Of a DNA stretch of 64,000 nucleotides, positions 17,540 through 26,622 are shown piece after piece (position 1 is the first letter of the stretch; every line of letters starts with the position of its first letter). The stretch is from Leptolyngbya sp. PCC 7375. Lineage in GTDB: Bacteria; Cyanobacteriota; Cyanobacteriia; Phormidesmidales; Phormidesmidaceae. Position numbers and translations under genes: made by a program. Below the pieces are notes generated by a model. It did not search any database, was not told the origin of the DNA, and saw only the letters and a program-made list of their open reading frames with translations. The stretch spans positions 8,091,213-8,155,212 of the forward strand of contig NZ_JH993797.1 in NCBI RefSeq assembly GCF_000316115.1, written 5' to 3'.

Positions 17540-17657
17540 AAAGGGTAACAATGCGCACTTCCTGAATAAGCTTTCAACTTATTATGACAAGTAGAAGGTG
17601 TCTAAGTTGTTTTGTCAACTTGATTGATATCTCCGTTTTAAAGCGCAGGGTGCTTTT

Positions 17658-18557
17658 ATGGTTTATCAGCCAGTACAACTTTCTTTCGAACAGATTGCTC
17701 AGTTTCGAGATGATGGTTTCCTTATATTGGAAAATTTTCTGCCATCTGATTTTGTTGGGCGGTTGGTGAGTCGTTTAAGTCCCCTGTTTCATGGAGAGTT
17801 TGAAACAGGCATCTACCCCGATGAGTGGTATTGGCGTCCGGGGCTGAGTCTACCCGATGTAACACGGGAAATGTGTAACGCTTGGAAATGCGATCGCACC
17901 ATTGCCAGCCTCGTACTCTCTTCTGAAATGGGTCGTCTGACAGCCACACTGGCTGGCTGGGAAGGGGCCCGTATTGGCCAGGACAGTATGTGGATGAAGC
18001 CCCCCCAGGCAAAACCCGTTGCCATGCATCAAGACGGTGCCTATATCGATTATTTAGAGCCAGCTGCCATGATGACCTGCTGGCTCGCCTTAGACAATGC
18101 CACGGCTGCCGATGGCACGTTGGTCTATGTTAAGGGTTCTCACAAATGGCCCCTGGTAAATGTTGAGGGTGAATTTCACGCGCCTACTAAGGATTACCGT
18201 TGGGCCATGCTGCAAGCGGCTGAGAATGCTGGGGTAGATGAGCCGGAATTGGTATTTGTGGAAGTGCCTGCGGGTGGATGTGCGTTCCACCATGGCCGTA
18301 CCTGGCACGGGCTATGTCAGACAACGCGTACAGCAGGTACATTCCACAGCATTGGACTCCATACGATTCCATCCAATGCAAGGTTTCATCCTGTGAATGA
18401 GCCGGGATATATTTATGGCCGTTATAAGCGGGTGGGAGAGACCCATATGGATGAGAGTTTCTTTCCGGTCCTTTGGCAGGAAGATGGGTATCGGAGTCCT
18501 CACCTGGCTGAGTATTGTGCAGATCCGTTAGCTGAGGCAAAAGCTGTTGCCGTTTGA
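17658..18557 (+). CDS. PhyH-family Fe(II)/2-oxoglutarate dioxygenase
   Basis: Protein of 299 residues with phytanoyl-CoA dioxygenase features. The N-terminal FRDDGFLILENFLP matches the family entry strand. Iron ligands His124 and Asp126 lie in MHQDGAY and the distal His in FHHGRTWHGL (about 217). Such enzymes hydroxylate small molecules using 2-oxoglutarate and O2 in the cytoplasm. It is followed 153 bases later by the copper amine oxidase on the same strand. A hydroxylation that prepares an N-alkyl or quaternary amine for cleavage is conceivable, but no substrate-specific motif was recognised. Confidence 0.85.
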   Translation: MVYQPVQLSFEQIAQFRDDGFLILENFLPSDFVGRLVSRLSPLFHGEFETGIYPDEWYWRPGLSLPDVTREMCNAWKCDRTIASLVLSSEMGRLTATLAGWEGARIGQDSMWMKPPQAKPVAMHQDGAYIDYLEPAAMMTCWLALDNATAADGTLVYVKGSHKWPLVNVEGEFHAPTKDYRWAMLQAAENAGVDEPELVFVEVPAGGCAFHHGRTWHGLCQTTRTAGTFHSIGLHTIPSNARFHPVNEPGYIYGRYKRVGETHMDESFFPVLWQEDGYRSPHLAEYCADPLAEAKAVAV

Positions 18558-18710
18558 TTTTAAGAAAGATATGGAAGTGGAGCGCTATTTATGGGACGGT
18601 AAGGCTGGCTGGGTGATGGGGCCTACCCATGGGATTCTGCGACAGTTTGTGGGTAAATCTGCGTTCTCTTCTAGTCTCAATCCTCTGTCCCTTATTAGGA
18701 GCATTATCCC

Positions 18711-20654
18711 ATGACCCTTGCCCAAGAAAAGCCTGCTGTATCTGCAACAGTCGATCATCCGCTAGAACCCTTAACACCTGATGAAATTGCTACAGCAGTG
18801 GCCATTGTTCGTCAGGAAAAATCTCTTAAGACTCGTTTTCGCTTTGCTACAGTTACCTTGCATGAACCCATAAAAGAAACGGTTCTGGGGTTTCAGCCAG
18901 GCGATACAATTGAACGAGAAGCCTTTTTGATCTTGTTAGATAATGCCACTGCCAGAACCTATGAGGCAGTGGTTTCCATCAGCAGTGGACAGCTGAAATC
19001 CTGGGAGCATATCCCTGATGTGCAGCCGCCGATTATGTTAGATGAGTTTGTTGAATGTGAGGCAGCGGTTAAGGCCAGTGAGGAGTTTCGGGCTGCGATC
19101 GCAAAACGCGGCATCACTGATCCAGACCTGGTTATGGTTGACCCCTGGTCAGCAGGTAACTACGGTATCGCTGATGAACAAGGAGTAAGACTTTCGAGAG
19201 CGCTGTGTTGGGTCAAGGCCAATCCCACAGACAACGGCTATGCTCGCCCCATTGAGGGGGTGATTCCGGTGGTAGACCTCAACAAAATGGAGGTTATCCG
19301 AGTAGAAGACTATGGTGTGGTCCCTTTGCCACCAAAGGATGGCAACTACACCACCGAATATGTCAAAGAGTATCGGCAGGATCTAAAACCGTTAGAGATT
19401 GTCCAGCCCGATGGGCCTAGCTTTAATGTTAAGGGCCATGAAATCTCCTGGCAAAAGTGGAAAATTCGCATTGGCTTTACCCCCCGTGAAGGGCTGGTAC
19501 TCTACACCGTTACCTATACAGACCAGGGAGAAGAAAGGCCCATTTTCTATCGGGCTTCTCTAGCAGAGATGACGGTGCCTTACGGCGATCCCAAGCCTTA
19601 CCACTATCGTAAAAATGCCTTTGATGTGGGCGAATATGGCATTGGTTCCCTGGCCAATTCCCTCAAGCTAGGGTGTGACTGTCTGGGCGAGATTTACTAC
19701 TTTGATGCTTTTATCACCGATTCCCGTGGTGATGTGGCTCAAATTGAAAATGCTGTCTGTCTCCATGAAGAAGACTTTGGCATTCTCTGGAAACATATGG
19801 ACTGGCGCACCGAGCATACTGAAGTTAGACGGTCTCGCCGTTTGGTTATCTCATTTATTGCCACCGTGGGCAACTACGAATATGGCTTCTACTGGTACTT
19901 TTATCAGGACGGTACCATCCAGTATGAGATCAAACTCACAGGTATGGTTAGCACAGCCGCTGTGATGCCGGATGAGGTGCCAAAGTATGGCACACTGATT
20001 GCCCCTCAGCTTAATGCCCCCATTCACCAACACATTTTTAATGTCCGCATGGATATGAGTGTCGATGGTCCCAACAACTCTGTCTATGAAGTGGATATTG
20101 TGCCTGAGGAAGACGAGCATAATCCTTACGGGAATGCCTTCTATGCTCAGTCCACATTGCTTTCGAGTGAACAAGGGGCACAGCGCACCATTGATCCCAT
20201 GAAGGGGCGCTACTGGAAAATTGTGAACCCTGCCAAGACCAATGCCATGGGATATCCAACGGCCTATAAGTTAATGCCAGGAGAGAATACCCTACCCCTG
20301 GCTCGTCCCGATGCTAGTGTGATTCGTCGTGCCACCTATATGACCAAACACCTGTGGGTAACTCCCTACAGTCCCGACGAGAAATATCCGGCAGGTAATT
20401 ATCCAAATCAGCATCCCGGCGACGTTGGCTTACCTGAGTGGACCCAGGCGGATCGGTCTGTAGAGGATACCGATGTGGTGGTGTGGTATACGTTTGCCCA
20501 TAGTCACTCTCCTCGTGCAGAAGACTGGCCAGTGATGCCTGTGGCGACGATTGGATTTATGCTCAAGCCGCTGAATTTCTTTGATGAGAATCCAGCCAAC
20601 GATGTGCCACCGTCGCCGAAAAACCATGGCAGTAAGCATGCCTGTTGTGGTTAG
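18711..20654 (+). CDS. Copper-containing primary amine oxidase
   Basis: CuAO of 647 residues, the usual length for bacterial and fungal cytosolic enzymes. The topaquinone precursor tyrosine is in VGNYEYGFYW (about residue 389), copper ligands His439 and His441 in HQHIFNV, and a third His near 597 in TFAHSHSPRAEDWPVMP. The tail has GFMLKPLNFFDENPANDVPP, typical of the family. It converts a primary amine to an aldehyde, ammonium and H2O2. No signal peptide is present, so peroxide and ammonium would be made in the cytoplasm. The next gene is an Amt transporter 285 bases downstream. The C-terminus ends in ACCG, with two cysteines of unknown use. Confidence 0.95.
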   Translation: MTLAQEKPAVSATVDHPLEPLTPDEIATAVAIVRQEKSLKTRFRFATVTLHEPIKETVLGFQPGDTIEREAFLILLDNATARTYEAVVSISSGQLKSWEHIPDVQPPIMLDEFVECEAAVKASEEFRAAIAKRGITDPDLVMVDPWSAGNYGIADEQGVRLSRALCWVKANPTDNGYARPIEGVIPVVDLNKMEVIRVEDYGVVPLPPKDGNYTTEYVKEYRQDLKPLEIVQPDGPSFNVKGHEISWQKWKIRIGFTPREGLVLYTVTYTDQGEERPIFYRASLAEMTVPYGDPKPYHYRKNAFDVGEYGIGSLANSLKLGCDCLGEIYYFDAFITDSRGDVAQIENAVCLHEEDFGILWKHMDWRTEHTEVRRSRRLVISFIATVGNYEYGFYWYFYQDGTIQYEIKLTGMVSTAAVMPDEVPKYGTLIAPQLNAPIHQHIFNVRMDMSVDGPNNSVYEVDIVPEEDEHNPYGNAFYAQSTLLSSEQGAQRTIDPMKGRYWKIVNPAKTNAMGYPTAYKLMPGENTLPLARPDASVIRRATYMTKHLWVTPYSPDEKYPAGNYPNQHPGDVGLPEWTQADRSVEDTDVVVWYTFAHSHSPRAEDWPVMPVATIGFMLKPLNFFDENPANDVPPSPKNHGSKHACCG

Positions 20655-20676
20655 GGAAGGGTATGGATGCTTTTCA

Positions 20677-20690
20677 GTAGTAATTAATAC
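20677..20690 (+). promoter_or_regulatory. NtcA-type box of the amt gene
   Basis: GTAGTAATTAATAC is a perfect GTA-N8-TAC match. Exactly 22 bases later is CATACT (20713-20718), a fair -10, giving the canonical NtcA-activated layout. The start codon of amt is about 220 bases further on, so the mRNA would have a long leader. Confidence 0.68.
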
Positions 20691-20939
20691 AGCTCCACCT
20701 AGATTTGCATTGCATACTCTTGATATAACAAGTCGACTTAAGTTGTACAAAATTAGTCAATTTAGTTTATTCAGAGCAGTCAGAGCAGTCCGATGTAAGG
20801 GTGTTTTCTAAAACTCCTCTAAGCTGTCCCTTTGTCCATTTTTCAGGGGATGCCTATGCTATCGCTGTTGATTTTCTGCTAGCTGAATAACTGATCCGTT
20901 GTTACTGACCATTCGTTTATCCCATCACTGGAGCCGCTT

Positions 20940-22340
20940 ATGTCTCCTGAAGCATTAGAGTTTCTTCCAACTTTTGTGTCGGAGTCCTACTATTATTGGG
21001 CCTCCGTGTTTATGTTGATTATTCACGTAGGCTTTCTAGCTTATGAGGGCGGGGCGTCTCGCTCCAAAAACGTTCTGGCCACCATGGTCAAGAACTTATT
21101 GACCCTTTCTACTGTGGGGCTTACCTTCTTCTTCTTTGGTTGGTGGGTATACAACGCCTTTCCACTATTCCCATTGACCGGAGGAATTGTGGGTCCCTGG
21201 ACCGATCCAAATTCGGAAGGAATTGTGGGTGAAGTCTTGGGTTTGGTGCAGGCATCCTATCCCTGGTCATCGGCTATGGGACCCAACATTGCCGATAACC
21301 TAACGGGTGTTTTCTGGTTTGCCTTTGCCCTATTTGCCATGACCACTGCATCTATTCTTTCGGGTGCTGTCATTGAGCGGATTAAGGTAGGTGCCTATGC
21401 CATTCTGGCCGTAGTTTTGGGGTCCTTTACCTGGGTTGTTGCCGGTGCTTGGGGCTGGCATCCCTATGGCTGGTTCTTAACCAACTTTGGCTATCACGAC
21501 TTCGGCTGTTCAGCAGTGGTCCATGGTGTTTCTGGCTTCTTTGCCTTGGGTGTTTTGTTGAACTTAGGACCTCGCATCGGCAAATTTGATGCTGATGGTA
21601 AGCCACAGACGATACTGCCCCACAATCTGCCATTAACAATGGTGGGATTAATGCTAATCTTTGTGGGCTTTTACGCCTTCTTGGCAGCCTGTGTCATCTT
21701 TGCGCCAGGTCAAGCAGGAGAGATTACTATTTACGGTACTCCCATGACCCTGGCTTCTGTTGGTGTGAATACAACATTGGCTCTGTGTACTGGCATCATT
21801 GGGGCCTACATTGGTTCTAAGGCGGATCCATTTTTCACGATTTCTGGTGGACTGGCAGGGATTATTTCTGTGGGGGCCGGACTGGATCTGTACAGTCCTC
21901 CCATGGTTATCTTGATTGCCTTTATTGGTGCTTATACGATGCCCTTTGTCGGTAAAGCCGTTGAGAAAGCGGGTATCGACGATGCCGTTGGTGCGTTTGC
22001 AGTTCATGGGTATTGCGGTTTGTTGGGCGCGATGACTGTTGGTGTGATGGCGTCTGGTTATCCTCAGGGGGATGGCATTCCTCTCACTGGTTTTATGGGG
22101 CAGCTCATAGGCACGTTTGTTTGTACTATCATTTTGGGCTTTATCCCTGGATATGGTGTCAGCTTTGTGCTCAAGAAGCTGGGTATGCTTCGAGTGCCCG
22201 TTGAAGAAGAGATTGCCGGTCTAGATCTTGCCGACTTTGGCATTGAAGGCTATCCAGAGTATCCTATTTTGCCAGAGCAAAATGGTCATACGCCAGAGCC
22301 AGCTGTTTCCATGTCGCAACAAACTAGTCCACAGATATAA
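20940..22340 (+). CDS. Ammonium transporter (Amt family)
   Basis: Amt/Rh family channel of 466 residues with about eleven transmembrane helices. The paired pore histidines are present in AVVHGVSGFFALG and AFAVHGYCGLLGAM. Family signatures such as ASILSGAVIERIK and GIISVGAGLDL are visible. It moves ammonium, or perhaps methylammonium, across the inner membrane. The sequence starts directly with a helix-like segment without a cleavable signal. It follows the amine oxidase and carries its own NtcA-type promoter. The gene is followed after 20 bases by a small membrane protein and then a terminator. Confidence 0.93.
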   Translation: MSPEALEFLPTFVSESYYYWASVFMLIIHVGFLAYEGGASRSKNVLATMVKNLLTLSTVGLTFFFFGWWVYNAFPLFPLTGGIVGPWTDPNSEGIVGEVLGLVQASYPWSSAMGPNIADNLTGVFWFAFALFAMTTASILSGAVIERIKVGAYAILAVVLGSFTWVVAGAWGWHPYGWFLTNFGYHDFGCSAVVHGVSGFFALGVLLNLGPRIGKFDADGKPQTILPHNLPLTMVGLMLIFVGFYAFLAACVIFAPGQAGEITIYGTPMTLASVGVNTTLALCTGIIGAYIGSKADPFFTISGGLAGIISVGAGLDLYSPPMVILIAFIGAYTMPFVGKAVEKAGIDDAVGAFAVHGYCGLLGAMTVGVMASGYPQGDGIPLTGFMGQLIGTFVCTIILGFIPGYGVSFVLKKLGMLRVPVEEEIAGLDLADFGIEGYPEYPILPEQNGHTPEPAVSMSQQTSPQI

Positions 22341-22360
22341 GGAGATATAAGGAGAGCCCC

Positions 22361-22801
22361 ATGCCGAGTCCTTTCTCAACGTTAGAAGAGTTTAATGCAG
22401 CCATTGAGGGTCCCACGGGCGGAGCAATTTATACCTTTGCCCACACGCCAGCTATCAATGCTATTGCTCTGGTAGTCTCTGTTGGTCTTTTTATTTGGTT
22501 TATTGTCGCCACCTATGCGACAAATCATCATTTGCCTTCTTTAGATAAGTCTATCAATCGTTTAAGCAGTTTTATTGTGTTCGGGTTATTGTCTCTGGTT
22601 GCTGCCGATCAAATTCAGCAACCCCATCGGCACACAGAACCCACACAAAAAGCTCCTAAAACAACGCTTGCCCAGTCTTCTAGACGGGCAGCTCCTCTAG
22701 CATTATTAGGAATGGCCGGTATTGGTCTACCTGGTTTACACAGAGGAAAATCCCAGCGCCGAAAGCGGTCATATCGCAATTTTGGTGCATACAAACGCTA
22801 G
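22361..22801 (+). CDS. Small membrane protein co-transcribed with amt (unknown function)
   Basis: Protein of 146 residues that I do not recognise. It has a hydrophobic helix at about 27-51 (TPAINAIALVVSVGLFIWF), a second at about 68-84 and a basic tail ending QRRKRSYRNFGAYKR. The start follows AAGGAGAGCCCC and lies 20 bases after the amt stop, so it is almost certainly in the same transcript. The middle is rich in His, Gln and Pro. A subunit or regulator of the Amt channel is a reasonable idea from position only. Confidence 0.65.
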   Translation: MPSPFSTLEEFNAAIEGPTGGAIYTFAHTPAINAIALVVSVGLFIWFIVATYATNHHLPSLDKSINRLSSFIVFGLLSLVAADQIQQPHRHTEPTQKAPKTTLAQSSRRAAPLALLGMAGIGLPGLHRGKSQRRKRSYRNFGAYKR

Positions 22802-22844
22802 TGTTTCAGCTGCAGGTTCCTCAACACTGGACAGACAAGACAGT

Positions 22845-22877
22845 CACTGTGCTTCTTTGAGGAGTGCAGTGTTTTTT
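22845..22877 (+). terminator. Intrinsic terminator after the amt operon
   Basis: Hairpin with CACTG/CAGTG and CTTC/GGAG pairs followed by TTTTTT at 22872-22877. It overlaps by 2 bases the stop region of the convergent TIM-barrel gene. Confidence 0.65.
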
Positions 22878-23733
22878 ATTGCCAATTTGCAAACCGTTGT
22901 CGTTGTCGTTGTGCCATCCAACAGGTAATCTCCCATACATCGGCAACGGGCATATTCGTGTGCGGCAAGGTCTGCATGTAACCGTCGTAGAGAAACTCTG
23001 GCATCATCGTCGTTTGTGCCATACCTCTTGTCCGTTGTTTCTCCCAGATTAAACTCCACCATCGTTCATGGGCCGTAAGCGCTTCTTGGTATTCTGGTGC
23101 GCGAGGATCAGGAACCTGGGCATGTTGAGGATAACCAACCCGACATTGGATATGTTGTGCTCGTTCAGCACACAGTTCCAAAATAGACCATTCTGTATCA
23201 ATCAGGCGTTCACAAACAACACACCAGTGGCTAAAGTCACAGGTTAGCTTCATTGAAGGATATTCTTTTAACAGGTCGCGAGTCGTCCAAGGATTGTACA
23301 GTGAACGACTGCGATGGGTTTCAAAGCTGACGATACAGCCAGAGGTGTGCTCTAATTCCAGGGCACGTCCAAAAAAGTCTACATTTTGCTGCCAGGACCA
23401 GGCATCATAGCCACACATGGTGGAGACAAACAGCGCTCCCATATCCTGGGCATGGTCAATCACCCATTTCAAGGTATCAAGGTGATCGTCGATGCTGCGG
23501 TCGGGACGAGGTATCCACCAGTCTTTGGGGTTGTTCGGATCGCTCCCCGTGGTAGCTTCTGCGATAAAAACCAAATCATTATCCTGAAAAAGCTGCCGGA
23601 GTTGTTGTTGTTGCTGCTTATCTTGTGGGATAGGCCCTTCAATACCGTCAAAGCCGTCGTTGAGGGTTTGTTGCACCAGTAGGTCTAGGTCAGTTGGCCC
23701 GGTCCACCATGAGCGTAAGATGAGAAGTTTCAC
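22876..23733 (-). CDS. TIM-barrel sugar-isomerase/epimerase-like protein
   Basis: Protein of 285 residues of the xylose-isomerase-like TIM-barrel (AP endonuclease 2) superfamily. Barrel strands begin with DGFDGIEGP, followed by FVSTMCGYDAW, CIVSFETHRSRS with a metal-type Glu, and LTCDFSHWC with Asp/His; PEFLYDGY near the end supplies a last Glu. These residues could bind a divalent metal. A run of five glutamines (residues about 40-44) sits in a loop. Related proteins isomerise hydroxypyruvate or inosose derivatives. It converges on the amt operon and is followed on the same strand's upstream side by the carbamoylase. The function is open. Confidence 0.75.
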   Translation of the reverse strand: MKLLILRSWWTGPTDLDLLVQQTLNDGFDGIEGPIPQDKQQQQQLRQLFQDNDLVFIAEATTGSDPNNPKDWWIPRPDRSIDDHLDTLKWVIDHAQDMGALFVSTMCGYDAWSWQQNVDFFGRALELEHTSGCIVSFETHRSRSLYNPWTTRDLLKEYPSMKLTCDFSHWCVVCERLIDTEWSILELCAERAQHIQCRVGYPQHAQVPDPRAPEYQEALTAHERWWSLIWEKQRTRGMAQTTMMPEFLYDGYMQTLPHTNMPVADVWEITCWMAQRQRQRFANWQ

Positions 23734-23880
23734 AACAGTCTTGTGTTAAAAAGCGAAGTTAATCATTGTAGAGGCGCACAGCAGTGGGCCCTTCGAAATT
23801 TAGGAAAATATATCAATATCCTGTATTCGAGATGTAGGCAAGTGATACATATCCTAATAAATCCATCTTTAAAGAGATAT

Positions 23881-25146
23881 TTACATCGTCAGCTGTAACA
23901 ACACTTGCAATAACACATTTGCCCCATTCTCTAAATCTTTAGGAGCTGTGTATTCTTTTACATTATGGCTAATGCCATGGGCGCTAGGAACAAAAATCAT
24001 AGCCGTAGGAGCCATGGGCGCAATCAACCCGGCGTCATGACCGGCTCCACTGGGCATGGATTTGACCGATAGTCCTAATCTCCCAGCTGTTTTTGTTACT
24101 AGGTCAATTATGCCAGCGTCAAAGACAACGGGTTCAAAGCGAGCTAAAGAACGACTGGTAATCTCCAGCCCCTCTGCCTTGGCCATGGCAGCGATTTTAG
24201 TATTCATTCGGGCTTCAGCATCTTTTAGACAGGTTTCATCGGTGTTGCGCAAATCAACGGTGAGGCTGGCTTCTTGGGCAATTACATTGATCAAGCCAGG
24301 TTTGATTTGCATGGAACCGACAGTAGCCACTTGATTACCCCCCATGTCCAGGGCAAGATTGCGGGCAGCGATTGCGATCGCACTTGCCCCATAGCCTGCA
24401 TCATGGCGTAAATGCATCGGCGTAGTACCGGCATGGTTCGACACACCCTTCACGGTGTAATCTTTCCACGACATCCCCTGAACGCCAGTCACCGCACCAA
24501 TCTGAAAGCCTTCTAATTCCAGTACTGGCCCCTGCTCGATGTGCAATTCCACAAATGCTTTTACCGGTTGACTACCGCAGGGCACTGTTCCGACATAGCC
24601 AATCCGCTCCAAATTTTCGCCAACGGTAGTACCGTCAACTCCCACTGAGGTCAGAGCTTTCTCTACCGGGAAGCCACCGCTAAATACCCAGCTACCCATC
24701 ATATCGGGCTGAAATCGGGCTCCTTCTTCATTGGTAAAAAAGGCCACTGCGATAGGATGACGGGTTGGAATATTGTTTTCATTTAGGGTGGCGATAATTT
24801 CTAACCCAGCCAGTACCCCCAAATTGCCATCGTAACGGCCTCCCGTTGCCACCGTATCGATGTGGGAGCCAGTCATCACTGGAGGGCCAGCTTCTAGACC
24901 GGCACGGATGGCGACAACGTTGCCGATCTGGTCAATGGTGATGGTCAGTCCTAGCTCTCTCATCCAACTAACAACCAGATCTCGACCAGCTTTGTCTTCG
25001 TCGGTGAGAGCAAGACGGCAGACACCGCCATCTGAGATCGCACCAATTTGAGCTAGCTGATCTAACCGTTGGAGAAGACGCTCCTTGTTGATACGTAAAT
25101 CAGCGAGGAAGGATGTATTAAAAGAAGAATAGAGCTGAGAAACCAT
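23881..25146 (-). CDS. Zn-dependent N-carbamoyl-amino-acid / allantoate amidohydrolase family enzyme
   Basis: M20-like hydrolase of 421 residues of the HyuC/AllC type. Motifs in order: TGSHIDTVATGGRYDGNLG (metal His and Asp), FTNEEGARF (catalytic Glu pair), FVELHIEQGPVLE, and PSGAGHDAGLIAPM (metal His). Members hydrolyse N-carbamoyl-amino acids, allantoate or ureidoglycolate and release ammonium and CO2. It is on the same strand as the TIM-barrel gene with 147 bases between. With the AtzE/AtzG-like pair further right it suggests use of ureido compounds. N-carbamoyl-L-amino-acid, beta-ureidopropionate and allantoate remain equal candidates. Confidence 0.9.
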   Translation of the reverse strand: MVSQLYSSFNTSFLADLRINKERLLQRLDQLAQIGAISDGGVCRLALTDEDKAGRDLVVSWMRELGLTITIDQIGNVVAIRAGLEAGPPVMTGSHIDTVATGGRYDGNLGVLAGLEIIATLNENNIPTRHPIAVAFFTNEEGARFQPDMMGSWVFSGGFPVEKALTSVGVDGTTVGENLERIGYVGTVPCGSQPVKAFVELHIEQGPVLELEGFQIGAVTGVQGMSWKDYTVKGVSNHAGTTPMHLRHDAGYGASAIAIAARNLALDMGGNQVATVGSMQIKPGLINVIAQEASLTVDLRNTDETCLKDAEARMNTKIAAMAKAEGLEITSRSLARFEPVVFDAGIIDLVTKTAGRLGLSVKSMPSGAGHDAGLIAPMAPTAMIFVPSAHGISHNVKEYTAPKDLENGANVLLQVLLQLTM

Positions 25147-25310
25147 TGCAGACGTCAGTTTTGAGAAATGGACAGATTGCTAAATTTGGCTCAATCTTAT
25201 CGAAGGATTACGTTTAGAGCACATCGTACGCTTTTCTAAGGCTAGAGCAAGGCTGCTGGTGGCTTAAATCAATATCTATTAGAATCGAGGTCAAAGGTTG
25301 CTTCATTACT

Positions 25311-25591
25311 ATGTCCAAATCTTACGAAGCCATATACGAAGACGGCCAAGTAACCTGGCTCTCTGACCCACCGAGCGATGTGGATATTCTGGTCGATTTT
25401 GATCCTGCCTTTAAATTTGGTCTGATCACATTTGGCAAAATCGAAGACGAGATCAGCGACGTGCTAAAAAAAAAGGTCGATCTGGTTATGAAGCGTGCCC
25501 TAAAGCCTAACATTGGCAAAAATATTCTCAAGGAGGTTATCTATCTGTGGTCCAACGAGACGTCCGAGACTACCTATACGCCACCTTGTAG
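25311..25591 (+). pseudogene. Fossil fused toxin-antitoxin genes (antitoxin start + MNT tail + HepT start)
   Basis: The ORF of 100 residues is a composite. Residues 1-21 (SYEAIYEDGQVTWLSDPP) look like the start of a small cyanobacterial antitoxin. From about residue 24 (VDILVDFDPAFKFGLITFGK to LKPNIGKNILKEVIYL) it matches the second half of an MNT-type minimal nucleotidyltransferase. After an AAGGAGG site a second frame opens with GTG at 25547 and reads VVQRDVRDYLYATL then stop, which is how HepT toxins begin. A deletion seems to have fused the first two genes and HepT is truncated. MntA/HepT is a known toxin-antitoxin pair. The remnant is probably non-functional. Confidence 0.6.
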
Positions 25592-25637
25592 GATGAGCAG
25601 AGCCCACGACTAGCAAGATTATAAGTAGGAGATTTCA

Positions 25638-26267
25638 ATGGTTGGTACATTGCCACAGCTAGAACAGCGGGTAAATCTCTCAGGTATTACTTGGGAGACT
25701 TATCAGCGTATTAAGACTGAGCTAGACAACCGTAATCTGAGGCTGACCTATCATCGAGGAGTATTGGAAATTATGGCTCCTTCGCCAGAGCATGAGTACT
25801 TGAAAAAAGTGATGGGTCGCTTTGTAGAAACCTTGGCCGAGGAATTTGTGGTGGCGCTCTATCCGTTAGGATCAACAACGTTAGAACGAGAAGATTTAGA
25901 AAGTGGCTCGGAACCAGATGAATGTTTTTACCTGACGGTAAGCAAGGTAAAAACGGTGCGTGGGAAAAAGCGTATAGACTTAACCCAAGACCCAGCCCCG
26001 GATTTGGTAGTCGAGGTGGACATCACTAGCCGATCACGACAGCGGGAAAAAGTCTATGGTACTTTGCAGATACCGGAAATCTGGCGGTTTGATGGCAAAA
26101 CTCTGACACTACTAGTATTACAAGAGGGAGCCTATGTTTCAGCGGAGCACAGCTTAGCCTTTCCCCAGGTAGAAGCCCAAGCCGTAGAAGCATTTTTGCA
26201 GCGGGCGATGGAAACAGATTACTTGGAGCTGGTAAGAGAGTTTAGAAAATGGTTGAGAGAGTTATAA
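25638..26267 (+). CDS. Uma2-family (DUF820) putative nuclease
   Basis: Protein of 209 residues with the Uma2 fold, abundant in cyanobacteria and related to restriction-type nucleases. Visible motifs: TWETYQRIKTELDNRNLRLTYHRGVLEIMAPSPEHEY, with Glu and His of the active region, then GSEPDECFYL, PDLVVEVDITS and YGTLQIPEIWRFDG. The Asp/Glu and VEVDIT segments fit a PD-(D/E)xK-like site. It follows the toxin-antitoxin fossil by about 45 bases. Targets of these proteins are mostly unknown. Confidence 0.85.
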   Translation: MVGTLPQLEQRVNLSGITWETYQRIKTELDNRNLRLTYHRGVLEIMAPSPEHEYLKKVMGRFVETLAEEFVVALYPLGSTTLEREDLESGSEPDECFYLTVSKVKTVRGKKRIDLTQDPAPDLVVEVDITSRSRQREKVYGTLQIPEIWRFDGKTLTLLVLQEGAYVSAEHSLAFPQVEAQAVEAFLQRAMETDYLELVREFRKWLREL

Positions 26268-26622
26268 GAGAGATGAACTGATGGGTAAGGGATTGATGCA
26301 CAATGCTTAAAGACAGCCATACTTTGCGTAGTATCATCACCCTACTCAACACACTACATTCTTATATATCATTTAAGAGGGACCATAATTCATGATCGAT
26401 GCTTCCAATCATCTGAAGGTACTTTGCAAGTCTCCAGTTCCAGAGGTGGGAAGATTGGTACAGCCGTGACATTTTCATCAGTTGTCATCTTAGCCACAAT
26501 TTTTGTAGGGCGTATCATCACCCTGCGTGACGCGCAAAATCCTTATGTATTGGTACGTTGAACTAATCAACACATCCTACAGGTATTTATTTCTAAGCCA
26601 TTCTTTAAGCTTTCTCAGCTAT
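26268..26622. other. 355-base spacer without a recognisable gene
   Basis: AT-rich spacer between Uma2 and the SOUL gene. A short element TATCATCACCCT occurs twice (about 26330 and 26513), otherwise no hairpin, promoter or coding remnant was seen. A rightward ORF over 26527-26919 is only the opposite-strand shadow of the SOUL gene. Confidence 0.5.
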
